DNA from: Apostichopus japonicus
Taxonomy: Eukaryota; Echinodermata; Holothuroidea; Aspidochirotida; Stichopodidae
DNA: 64,000 nt
Direction of reading: 5' to 3'
NCBI RefSeq assembly: GCF_037975245.1
Contig: NC_092565.1
Span: 10,281,499-10,345,498, forward strand
Positions 37,967 to 56,900 of the stretch are shown here, piece by piece. The notes beneath the pieces are model-generated. The model saw nothing but the letters and a program-made list of their open reading frames with translations, was not told the DNA's origin and ran no database searches. The position numbers were made by a program, and so were the translations under genes. Each line of letters starts with the position of its first letter. Positions within the stretch are counted from its first letter, which is position 1.

Positions 37967-38033
37967 TGTCCAAAGCCTACTGCATGGAATTGCCTTTGTT
38001 TTCCAATTCGAAACAAGATGCGCTGGTTGACTA
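37718..38033. repeat. Nested fold-back of three arms separated by (TA)n
   Basis: A 68-bp arm at 37718-37785 (GTCAACCAGCGCATCTTG to CTTTGGACAATT) recurs as a perfect reverse complement at 37966-38033. Between them, a centre at about 37866-37903 holds AAATTGTCCAAAGC, CTACTGCATG and GCTTTGGACAATTT, itself an inverted repeat of the inner arm ends. The three are separated by (TA)n of about 80 and 60 bp. The whole can fold into stacked hairpins. Confidence 0.95.
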
Positions 38034-38056
38034 TATATATATATATATATATGTTT
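38034..38056. repeat. Short (TA)n after the fold-back
   Basis: About ten TA units immediately outside the right arm. Confidence 0.9.
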
Positions 38057-38581
38057 AATATTGTGCGTCCATCGTGCCCCACGTAGGCTAACATGTCCAC
38101 TTTTAAAAAGTGACTTCAAGCGCAATGTTGATGTTGGTACCTCGGCGTTATAGACCGTTAAAAAAACACGACCTTCAGTGCAGGTGGTATTACTATACCA
38201 CCAATGAGGTTTTGGAAATGACGTTTGTCCTGGTAGATTCATCAATTGAGGTGATTAGATAATTATGCAAAACATAACTTTACGGGAAAACAGTGCACTT
38301 TTATGAACTCAAATGACAGGTTTACAATGTATTGGAAATTCGTCGATGACAAATGGAGTTCACATCACTAAAAGGGCCACATGTGCATTTAGAGGGGGAG
38401 GGGGGGGGGCATTTGAGCATTGGAGTGAAGAGCCGTTTTCATGCATCGAGGAACATTGTTGGAAAATGTGTGTTAAGAGAGATTAAGATTCAAATGACCA
38501 AAACATCTAGTTCTTCGTGGGAAATTTGATGTGGGAAATTGAAAGTAACATAAAAAATGGGCATAATGGCAGCAAACCGAA

Positions 38582-38584
<3 letters not shown>

Positions 38585-38673
<89 letters not shown>

Positions 38674-38685
38674 TATGTGTGTGTA
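38585..38685. repeat. (TA)n(CA)n microsatellite
   Basis: About 39 TA units, then (AC)5, then ATATGTGTGTGTAG. Confidence 0.95.
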
Positions 38686-39133
38686 GCTAGTATTTACGGG
38701 GAAATTATCATCGCTCTTCCTTTGACGACTCGTAGTGAGTTTGTAATTTTAGTTGTACTTAGCGTAGGCTGCCTTCAACTAGCAACGATGACAATTTATA
38801 GCATCAGTGATCTGGGGAGTTGATGATGTATATGTTTCTTTAGTAAGCGCGTTACGTAATAAAAGGAATTTGCTATAGTATCCTCTTGTGTGCCCTTTTC
38901 CCTATTACCTTGACTTCCGTTGGTAACCGTTCATACCGTATTACAGTACAATGCAGCAGATAATTTGCTGTCTTTCCTTGGTTTATATCAAGTTAATGGC
39001 TTCAATATTTTTGACAACGGATCGATCGATTCAATATGCCTAGACAGTACTTGCTTTGACAAAGCCTTTCCTCGGCCTAGCGAAGAACTCAAACTAGCAT
39101 TGATCGTCGACATGGCGATTATTAAATACATAT

Positions 39134-39325
<192 letters not shown>

Positions 39326-39652
39326 ATATGTGTCGATATATTTTGAAAGACGCCTCTTTGCACGACGGATAAACTGAAATAGTCAGTAATGATTTTGTTT
39401 GCTGTAGGAGAGCATTGTAAACTTTAATTGGTTGATAAAGCACTGCTAGCAACTGTTGACACGTGTTACTATATAGCCAACATAAGTTAGTTGATGGCAG
39501 GTGAAAGTCAAACGTAATTCTGCAGAGATTCACCTAAAGTTTGAATCTGCCATTGGGTCAATAGTAGTAGCAGTAGCAGTAGTAGTAGTAGTACACAACA
39601 ATTTAGAAGAGATTATAATATTCGCTTTGTTATATGAGTCAATGTTTCCAAC

Positions 39653-41599
39653 ATGAGAGTCTCTGTTCGTAGATTATTTTTTACATCTATTCTGTTTTTA
39701 GCTAGCCTTAAGCTAATTACTCTTTTCACGCTGCTGAATCATTATGAGAGTTTTTCCACGTTCAAAAAGATGCCTCGCTATCTTCAAAAAATTTATAGCC
39801 GGAAATTTTGGCAAGATGGAGATGAAGTTTGGCGTGATTGGGCTAACGACAGATTCAAAAACGATCACTTGTTTAAGAAGTATTTTCAAACAATCGGATC
39901 AACAAAACCCTTTGATGATTGCAGGGACAAGAAGCCAACATTGGTTTTATGTGTATTATCTCATCCTTCGAGACGTAGTATTCGAGACGCAATAAGGAGA
40001 ACATGGGCAAATTCAACCCTTGTGTCTACAGAGAATGTTATCCTATGGTTTATTGTGGGAGGAAAGTATACCAATGGTATTGTGGACAATGAAACTACAA
40101 TACACGAATCTAAGGAGTTCGGAGATGTTGTTATTGGCAACTTTGAAGATCACCCGAAGATGGAAAGTATCAAAGTTTTGTTTTCACTTTATTCCGTGAT
40201 CAGATCTTGTCCATCTGCCGTAGACGTATATATTGGTACAGATGACACATACGTGAACATCCCTCGTCTTTACAAGCACTTGGCATACAGATACAATGAC
40301 GACAAGAGAATATGGAGTGGCTTCTTAAGGTCAGGAATGAAACCAGTAAGGGATAAACAAAGTCCGTTTTACGTTAGTCGTGAAGAATTCAAAGATGATC
40401 AATATCCAGACTTTTGTTCTTTAGACAATGGTTTTGTATTGTCTGCATCATCTGTTAGAGACGTATTATTCTTTGCTCGTAACGAGACTCTCATTGAATT
40501 CCCAGATGTTTTTCTTGGAATTCTTGCAAGTAAAACTCACATAAATACCAAATTAGACCCTTCCTTTGGATCGCAGGCTCTGAAACCTAACATAAACACT
40601 TGTAGAGTGCGACTTTCCATGTCAACTTTTACTTACATCAGTGATCCTGAAAAGCATTGGAAAGCCCTAGTGAATACAACGCAGCTTAAAAAATGCTTAG
40701 TTCCAGATATCGATGTGGTCGTACCGAAAAAAACTAACAACAAAAGATATTTCGATCAAGTTTTACAATATCTTCACAATAACGAAACTTTATGTTCATC
40801 TGCAAAAGACAAAAATTACAACGTGTTTGTTGTTTCATTGATAAGTTCTCATGTGTCTAACTTCGAACAACGAAATGCGATACGTGAAACGTGGGGCTCG
40901 CAGCATCTATTCTTGGGTCGCAACGTTCGCTATGTATTCATACTTGCTAAAGTCGAAGGAAAGAATGAAGCTATGATACAAGAATTGGTGGCTAAAGAGG
41001 CACAGAAATACGGAGACATAGTCCAAGGTAACTTTCAGGAATCTTTCAAAAATCTAACCTTAAAGGTTGTCTTAGGTTTAAAATGGACCACTGAATTCTG
41101 CTCTGATGTGGCGTATCTTTACAAGGGTGACGAGGACATGTTCGTAGCTTGGAGAAATGTTATACGATTTTTGTTAGAAACTTCCGATAAAGCTGGCAAA
41201 GAGAAAATGTCTCGATTCTTTGTTGGAAGCAAAATGGCCGGCAGTAGAAGAATAGCGAATCCGAAGAGTCGATACTACGTCAATGAAAGTTATTTTGCAG
41301 GAGATTTCTATCCGATGTATTGCTCTGGTGGTTCTTATGTTATATCCAATGATATCTTACCGGAGTTGTTTAAGAAGTCTTTTAGTACTCCCCTTATTCC
41401 AATCGACGACGCTTTCCAAGGTATGCTTACAGAACAGATCGGGGTCCATCCGATTCATTTTGAGGGATTTAAAGTATCATTTAAGAAGCAAGATTGCATC
41501 CTACAAAACCCAGATACATTAACGCTCCATGGGTTCAAGACTCCAATCTCCTTAAAAGACACCTGGTCAAAATATCAAAACAAGGAAACATGTTTATAG
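39653..41599 (+). CDS. Double-domain GT31 glycosyltransferase, copy 3
   Basis: Intronless 648-residue ORF, same orientation as copy 2 and about 6.4 kb downstream, separated by repeats. Membrane anchor and stem (residues 1-65, MRVSVRRLFFTSILFLASL onward) are strongly diverged from copies 1 and 2. From DRFKNDHLFKK on, domain 1 is almost identical to them, including at synonymous sites. Domain 1 keeps GTDDTYVN and PDVFLG. Domain 2 keeps QRNAIRETWG, KGDEDMFV, CSGGSYVIS and IDDAFQG. The linker (SQALKPN, TYISDPEKHWKALVNTTQ) and the tail (LQNPDTLTLHGFKTPISLK, NKETCL) match copy 1 rather than copy 2, and the match continues past the stop codon. An AATAAA at 42080-42085 could end the transcript. The divergent anchor and stem could alter Golgi retention or partners; that is inference. 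Confidence 0.9.
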   Translation: MRVSVRRLFFTSILFLASLKLITLFTLLNHYESFSTFKKMPRYLQKIYSRKFWQDGDEVWRDWANDRFKNDHLFKKYFQTIGSTKPFDDCRDKKPTLVLCVLSHPSRRSIRDAIRRTWANSTLVSTENVILWFIVGGKYTNGIVDNETTIHESKEFGDVVIGNFEDHPKMESIKVLFSLYSVIRSCPSAVDVYIGTDDTYVNIPRLYKHLAYRYNDDKRIWSGFLRSGMKPVRDKQSPFYVSREEFKDDQYPDFCSLDNGFVLSASSVRDVLFFARNETLIEFPDVFLGILASKTHINTKLDPSFGSQALKPNINTCRVRLSMSTFTYISDPEKHWKALVNTTQLKKCLVPDIDVVVPKKTNNKRYFDQVLQYLHNNETLCSSAKDKNYNVFVVSLISSHVSNFEQRNAIRETWGSQHLFLGRNVRYVFILAKVEGKNEAMIQELVAKEAQKYGDIVQGNFQESFKNLTLKVVLGLKWTTEFCSDVAYLYKGDEDMFVAWRNVIRFLLETSDKAGKEKMSRFFVGSKMAGSRRIANPKSRYYVNESYFAGDFYPMYCSGGSYVISNDILPELFKKSFSTPLIPIDDAFQGMLTEQIGVHPIHFEGFKVSFKKQDCILQNPDTLTLHGFKTPISLKDTWSKYQNKETCL

Positions 41600-42600
41600 T
41601 TAGTACACAGGATCAGGATCGCATGTGCTGGAGTTATTCAAATATTCACCCCCCCCCCCTCTCCCCCCCCCCCCAACTTAGCTGGTCTGCAGAGATATTA
41701 CCACAATTTGCAGGAACCTTACTATTATATAAAACATTTGCTATGTCATAACTTGTGCGTACCTTATTCAGACTCTATAACACCCCCTCTCTCTCTCCCT
41801 TAATTTAAGAAATGCCGTGAGCGATGCCAAGATTATTTACACTATTTTCAGTTTCAGTTTTTACAGAATTCTATATACCAATTTGCGTTAATATACTATG
41901 AGAATCACCGACCTATGTCTTATTTTTTATTTAATTTTTTATTCAAAATTCATGGATAACTTTAGATCACCTGGTTTGGAACTGTCACATTGTTTCTCCT
42001 GTTTTGTTGGATGTAGGGAAGAGATTTCTTGGTAATTGTTTTGTGTTCTCCAAAGAAGACATTTTGTTATGTTTTAAACAATAAATTAAGCATCCTTTAC
42101 AACTATTGTTTTTTTTATCGTTAACATGAAAAAACAATGCCTTATATCTATTTGTGATTTTACTTAAATGTTTAAATTCGCATTCGCTTTTCACAAGTAT
42201 ATTTTCAAGTCGAAATTTTATTTTGCATACAATGACTTACGCACAAACTTCCCTCATTTTGATTGATTCTAGTTATCTGAATTTATTTGTTTTTAGTCTG
42301 TAAAGGCGGAAAAGACTGTATCTCAATACTCTGCATATCACATGTCATTTAATTTAAAATTATTCTAAAATAAAGTTTGGATGAAAAGCCTAGTTAATAT
42401 TCAGTACTTTAATTAAACAACTGTTCGTCCTTGTTCTTATAAAACAACAAATCGTACTGAGCCTAATGAACAAGTACATGAAGATTCTAGAGAGAACGAC
42501 AGCTAACTAATGAAATAATCGAGTTTTAAACAAGTTTTTAGTTTTCTTCTTCTTTTCCCTATAAATTTGTAAAAAGGTGATGACAGTTCTGTTGGTGATA
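41600..42600. other. Downstream flank of GT31 copy 3
   Basis: The first about 60 bp (TTTATAGTTAGTA, then ATCAGGATC and GCTGGAG) match the 3' flank of copy 1. Poly-C runs C10 (41649-41658) and C13 (41662-41674) follow, then AATAAA at 42080. Otherwise nothing recognised. Confidence 0.55.
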
Positions 42601-42622
42601 TAGATTATATATATATATATAT

Positions 42623-43857
<1,235 letters not shown>

Positions 43858-44255
43858 TAGATATTGATATAGATATAATATATATATATATATTGATATA
43901 TATTGATATATATATATTGATATATAGATATATATTTGTGTGTGTACGTGTGTGCGTGTGTGAGCGTGCTATTAATAATTTTGTATTCAAGTCTTTGAGT
44001 TGAGAATTTTTAATGTTGACATCATAAATTGACGTATATATAGTCTTACTCTGTAAACAATCACGTGATATTCGATCGATTTTTCAGTGATAACCTCCGC
44101 CACGTAGCCTGCTTGCTGCAAAACCTAGGCTTTAGATAACAGGAAATGTAAAAGGGATTTTAGAAGTTTCGAAAATTCAGTATTTTCCAATACATTTATC
44201 AGTATAGTCCAATATTCACATGACATGAAATTCATATTTACAGATGATATTGTAC

Positions 44256-44286
44256 TCTCTCTCCACCTCTCTCTCTCTCTCTCTTT
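44256..44286. repeat. (CT)n microsatellite
   Basis: CTCTCTCTCCACCTCTCTCT-type tract. Confidence 0.9.
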
Positions 44287-44569
44287 AATAATTAGCTGTT
44301 AAAATATGGAACAGGTGTGTCCAGGTTAGTTGATAACCTATCTTTTCAATAATTCGTTCGTTAATTAATTTTTATAAAACTATATAATGTCATTTTTTAT
44401 CTTTTTAAGATCTATAATGTTATCTAATTACAGGGCATGAGGCTTTATTAAATATTTGATATTCCTGATTTCTCTACTCCTGCAGTATTTACACAATCGA
44501 AGCTTTAGGAAGTATAATCAAACGAGAATATGGACAGGTGTACTTGTAGGTAAACGTACATTGCAATTA

Positions 44570-44910
44570 TCCAATTGCAGCCGATTCTTATGTCTTTATG
44601 ACTTAAGCGTGATGAACTTGTGAGTACCAGTTAGTCAGTTACAACGGATGTGTGTTCTAATTCCTTAACATGCGTTACATTAATGACCAGCTGCTGATAC
44701 TGAGAAGGCCTTACAAACAGATAATACTAAACACACAATCATATGCTTAATGATTGACTTGACTAACCAGACTAGACTCTACTTAAGGTTTCCCCAATAA
44801 TTTCGTCCACGTTTTGTAAATCTGCAATTTGAAGCATCTTTTACAAGGTATACTTTTAGTAGTCAAACATAGGAACAGTTGTTTACACTTCTAACCATCA
44901 GTCATTATAA
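44570..44910 (-). repeat. Dispersed repeat, copy 2 (inverted relative of 6.1-6.5 kb)
   Basis: Read on the minus strand, this segment aligns with 6110-6500 for most of its length, with substitutions and small indels. Two diverged copies 38 kb apart in opposite orientation indicate an interspersed family rather than a local duplication. Confidence 0.8.
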
Positions 44911-45703
44911 CCATTAGTCATTAACTGGGGTGAGGGGGGGGGGGCTGTGTAGAAGTATGTTATGAGCTATGCATCTCATCTCAATTCGAAACACCTGTAG
45001 ACCTACCCTTCTGCATCCCCCAACCCCCCCCCCCCCCTCCTTCCACGAAAACCCTATGCCGACCCCCTTATATAGCTTGTTTTGATGTGTTTCAATTAAA
45101 CTACATAGGGCAGGTTTAATGCATACATAATTACCCATAATGTACCTGTACTATTCATGAAATATGAGCCTACACCCAACCGTTCCATATTAAGGTTCCT
45201 GAGACCATTTCTGGAAAGTTTTCAACAATTTTACCCCACTGTAAAGTTTGCAGGCAGTTGTAGTGACCCATCAAGGATCAGATGTGTAGAAGCAGGGCTT
45301 TATACTCAATCGTCAATAAAATCCCATTTCTTCCTTTGTTATTCACTTGTGCTAAGGACTGGTAGTAAGGTGTAAATATAAGGAACATCTGTAAATGCTG
45401 CAGTTCCTCTGGTTTCATCTTCTGGATCACCACATGGCTGCATATATCCCTTTGCCGGTCCATGGAACACATATATATATATATATATAACTGTGTATCC
45501 CCTTATGCAGTCAGACGTATACAGTCCTTAGATTTTTTTCTTCTTGTCATTCCACTGAGAAGAGATCATGCATGATGCTAAATAACTTTCATTGTATAAA
45601 CAATATTTCCTGATCAAACTTTTCGAATATACCGTCTACTAAAAGTCTGTCACTAGTATGTCATGTTTCAGCAAAATCTTGGGTAAAATGTTCTTACTTT
45701 GCT

Positions 45704-45917
45704 CAGGGGCGGATTGTGATACCAGCTTACTGGCTCGGAAACAGGGCGCCGCCAGATTGCAAAGTCGACAGCGCCGATATCCTTTCGGTCGCGAAAAGCT
45801 GCTAGTTTTACCCGAGGAGACACTTTAAGACCTAGTTCATCACCCAACCACCCCCGGCCCCCCTACCCCACATCTCCCTTGATAATGATTGCAATTGGCG
45901 AAGTTTTGTATCCGCCC
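45704..45917. mobile_element. Possible small MITE
   Basis: CAGGGGCGGAT at 45704-45714 faces ATCCGCCC at 45910-45917, giving 8 bp of perfect inverted complementarity at the ends of a segment of about 214 bp. The segment is richer in G and C and CpG than its flanks. CAGGGGCGGAT-type ends occur, from memory, on several invertebrate DNA transposons. No clear target-site duplication, so tentative. Confidence 0.35.
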
Positions 45918-46631
45918 GTTCTTGCATAATTAGGCTTGACTAAATTTCATAACTATATCATGTTTAATTGAGTGTTCATCGTTTGCACGGAACTTCCTAT
46001 AATACATGTAGTGAGGCGGAAGGAGATTTCGAAAGGTTGGGATGGGTAGGGGTGAAGCGGGCTTTTGGTTGGTTCGGGCAGAGTGGGCGGGGTCGGGGTT
46101 GAGAGAGGGATAATATAGAGATTGACTGTGGATCATTTTGACCTCTAATTGTAGGCTTTGGTTAAGCAGAACTATATATCAGGGCGCATATAGGGGTAAT
46201 GGTTGTTCTTTTATTTTACAGTCTCAAACCTATCTATATGCTATAGGAGATCAGTTTACAGTTTAACTGTCTGTCCCATTTTAAAATTTCACAACTTTCA
46301 CACTGAACAACAACAACAATAAAAATGTGTCATAACGATAACACCCAAAATAACGAGCTGAGAGTATATATGTGTAATATTTTCAGCTTATTAGCATAAT
46401 TTATTCTAGCAAAGCAACACAATATTTATTCATATTTGTTCGAATTTCAATGCAAATGCTTATAATTTTGTGCTCCTGAGACTTAAAGGGCGTTCTCCTC
46501 TACTGATTGAAGCCCTATAGAGGGCATTTTAAGCCCCTTCATGACCATCTAATGATCAGATCATTTGTTTTTCAAAGGCTAAAAGGTCAGGAAAATAAAG
46601 TACCGAGAATAAATTATTGAAGCTGAGAGCA

Positions 46632-47246
46632 TTTATTCACGATTGCAAACGAACAAATACGAAAAAAAAAAGAAAAGAAAAATATAGGAAAAATATAACT
46701 GAAAAAACAAATGACAGGTTTTGGACAGAAAACTTTTCACGAAATTACAACTAAAAAGACAGTTATTTCCTTCATTTTCCTTCAATAGTTTTTCCCCCCG
46801 TAAGACATTGATGACAAAAACATTTATGCTGTGGTGTAACATATCATGATACAAAAAAAAATACAATGGTTCCGTTCCGTAAAAATGAAAAAAAAAAAAA
46901 AAAAACATGAGAAAAATTCGGGATATGGCAGATTATTCATGTGTGCGTCTTTGTATTCGAGAATAAATAGAAGGAAGAAAGTGACAAAAATATTATCATA
47001 TTCGGACGGAAGTGAGATCCAATAATTGCACTGTAAAAACCTTCAAAATCATGCTAAGTATCTCTAAATCTACCTAGAAAGTCAAAGGTCAAACAGATCT
47101 TCCGTACAGAAGGGGATGTGTATGATAGGTTTAAAGAAGATTCCAACTAAAGGAAACACTTTAAGTTCTCATCTTAGATCTAGTGGATCGGCTGGGGCTT
47201 CTTTTTGTTTTTCTTCTTCCCATTTTTGGATTTTATATTATTTATT
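46632..47246 (-). terminator. Candidate actin poly(A) signals
   Basis: Two minus-strand AATAAA hexamers lie downstream of the actin stop: 47246-47241, about 180 bp after the stop, and 46637-46632, about 790 bp after it. The nearer gives a short 3' UTR and the farther one of about 0.8 kb. Sequence alone does not decide which is used; both may be. Confidence 0.4.
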
Positions 47247-47426
47247 TGTTTGTTTGTTTGTTTTCATTTGATTGATGTCAGCTAAACAGTACAACTTAAC
47301 ACTGAACTATATTAGTGACATTTGCGAATAAAGTTTGGTAAGGGTCCTTTCTTAGCCAGCCGTTGGGCTCGTCTTGCTCTCTGTGTAAATATTGTATCTT
47401 TGATGTTAGCTTGATGTTTAATTAAT

Positions 47427-53910
<6,484 letters not shown>

Positions 53911-53934
53911 GAATCGTTGACTCCTTGGCGAGAA

Positions 53935-53994
53935 CCTTTTATACGCCGCTCCTTCTACACATCACCCACGACATATGACCGTGTCCAAATTTGG
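53935..53994 (-). promoter_or_regulatory. Actin core promoter: TATA box and CArG box
   Basis: On the minus strand TATAAAAGG lies at 53943-53935. A perfect palindromic CArG box (CCAAATTTGG) lies at 53994-53985, about 41 bp upstream of it. CC(A/T)6GG is the binding site of serum response factor, the standard regulator of animal actin genes. Position, orientation and spacing to the leader exon all fit. I found no second CArG box in the next few hundred bases upstream by eye. Confidence 0.75.
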
Positions 53995-56900
53995 GTATAC
54001 CACATCCCCCATGCAAAACCTACATGGTATCCTTCAGGCTCCTTACACGGGTGAGCTTGGCAAGTGCAACATTCGAATCTTGATTCTAGTGACCTCGGAT
54101 ACGAATGTCAACTCTCTCATGAATATGCAATGCAGGCGGTCTCGTCTAAATGAGCCCTAGATTATGCAGTGACACGTTTAAGCTCGTGTCCGTAAATGGC
54201 AAGGTGCCTATACGTCGAGCGGTCGGATCGTCAGTACAGACGCTAGTACAGAAATGTTTAGCGGTTACATATAGACTACCTCATCGGTCGAAATGATGAA
54301 TATTCATTAAGTAACCTTTGCGACTTTTTCTTCCCTGGGGAGAATAATTGGTTCCGACAAAATAGGGTCTCTCATAATGACGCATGGAGGAATTTCTTCA
54401 ACTAGCATATAGGTGTTTGGTATTTAATCAGAACACATTTCCCATTCTCTGAAATATTTTTCTCTCTGTCTCTCATTCGTTGACCATAAGGTTTCGGGAG
54501 AATCCCGTTACTTCAGTGTATTTATGCTGCACATGGTGCCCATGCATTCGTCGTAACGCTAGATTGACTAGCGTATTAATTGAGATAATCCTATAAGATA
54601 TGTGTGACCTAAGATAGTTCTTTAATGGTTGCAAAGGGAATGGTTCAGAAATGAGGTCTTGCAGGCAGTGAAGATGTAGTTTGAGTATCGATAACGTGTA
54701 GGCTGAGTATAAGGTATCATACTATCCTATATACGTAAAGTGGTAGGCTATACTGAGCGGATCTACGGCTTGCAACACGAACTTGCGAGGAGAATGTTTA
54801 AATGGACATACTACCACTGTATCTGCTCCCCCACCCCCCCACACCCTCCCGCCGCTTGGTATAATTCACCATTCGCCTTATCTGGCAAAGTTTTTATGTG
54901 GAGCTAAATATATTTTGTTGAACAATTTCATCTCAAAACAATAGTCCTATAACATCAAGAATATTGAAAACTTGAAACATGAAATACGCCCAAAATAATT
55001 CCCAAATAATCACTCTAAAATTAAACAGTCATATTGACACTATATATAGCCGTATGAGCACGCAAGTATATATATTATTGCACCTTCTGAAACTGGTACT
55101 CATATATCTGTTCAATGTTAAAACACACTGGGCGAGGGCGAATAGTATTGTCATAAACGGCACAGCTCAACTGCGCATGCTCGTCGTCTTGTACAGTGAT
55201 ATAGGTACGGAACCATTTAGTTTGAAGAAAGGCCCCAGAATAGAACTAACACTATAAGTTTATGTACAATTCCGTACTTAGCGTCTTTATAAGGTGGTAG
55301 AAAGGTTATATTTAGAAGCCACAAGTATATTTTAGAAGGGGCGTCAGATGGTCATGAAAAAGTGAGGTCGCTTGGAACCCTTTAATGGTGTAGAGGAGCG
55401 ACACTAAGCCCCACCCCAACCCGTCCCACATCCGCCCAATGGCAATCTACACCTCATATCGTCAACATTTTAGACCGGAATTTATCATATACGCCTATAT
55501 ACCAGTTGTCATATTTGGCTCACTATACGAGTTCTGCTCTTTTGTTGTACCAGATTTTCCTTATGCATTGCGCGTCAAAAATTAATTAGATATTGTACTG
55601 CAATGAAGCCACATATATGCCACCGTAGGGTGGATGTTTTGTAAAGTATAACATTTCCCTATGGAGATCATCAGGCCTACATATTGACCTATACGCGTGC
55701 ATGCCTGCGGTAATAAATACACATATACTTATTTGTAGATGTGGTCAGTTTTGCCTCTTATTAGTTTAAGTCGAGGGGGTACGTTAAGGGGAGGGGTTAA
55801 GATTTCTGTTTCTGGTGAACGCAGGGAATTCATCTTTATTCTACATGGAGAAATGCGAGAACTCTTCTTCTCGATGCCACTGATTTCCTATTTTGTTTAT
55901 GTAATATTTACGCCATATATAATAACAAAAGTGAGGGTAATGTACGGTGCTATTTATGCTAACATTGTGGATAACGTCCGATTGATACGCCTAACTATTT
56001 ATGGAAGTCTGCTATGACTTCTGTTAACCCACCCCCCCCCCCACCCCACCTTCCTCCTCCCCTAGCCCAGCCACACCCCCTTCACTTTCAGGATGTATGT
56101 TGTACAAAACTAAGACCTCTGTTAACGTTATACAAACTGAGGTATATATAGTAAAATAATGTTCCAGTCACCACCTTATTTCAGTATTGAGAGTGATCGA
56201 TAAATCGTGTATTATATATTAACACTATACTGTGGCCTATATTAACCCATGCGTTAGTTTGACAACCCATCGTATGTCAAATATCCATTAATAAATGAAA
56301 AAAAAACTTTTTTTAAACGATTTAGGCTATATTTGTGTCCGCGAAGGTAACAGTTTGACAAGAGTGAGCAAATATAGTCCTACAGCTATAAGAACTCACA
56401 AAACACCATGCAGATTACATAACAACCCTACACACTGCATGTATACAACATGTAGGGGCCTATATAATATTCTCACCTATATGACATACACGTTATATAA
56501 ACTTGATACGAGCATGAATATATACACTGAGGGGATATGAAATGCACTTGTGTATCAGATTGCACTGATAAAAGGTTACGATATAAGCCTATACGAACGT
56601 ATCAACATATTTGAAGATGGCATTCCTACCCGACGGGGTTTGGTTAATGAGCCCGCACAATATACTGCAGTATATAGGCGAGGCGGTATTGCGCCGGAGT
56701 ATTATAACATGAATAATTTTACAACAGTTTAACTTTAACAGTATTCCTGATATCGGTTAAGTTGTCAACTCAAGATCGCCTGGAATCTAAAGAATTTTAT
56801 ATACAGTCATCAGTGATTGCTTATAGTGCATTAAAACACATAAGTAACCGTTGATTTGTGTGTACGGTAGCCCACAATGGACGTGAAATATTTTAACGCA

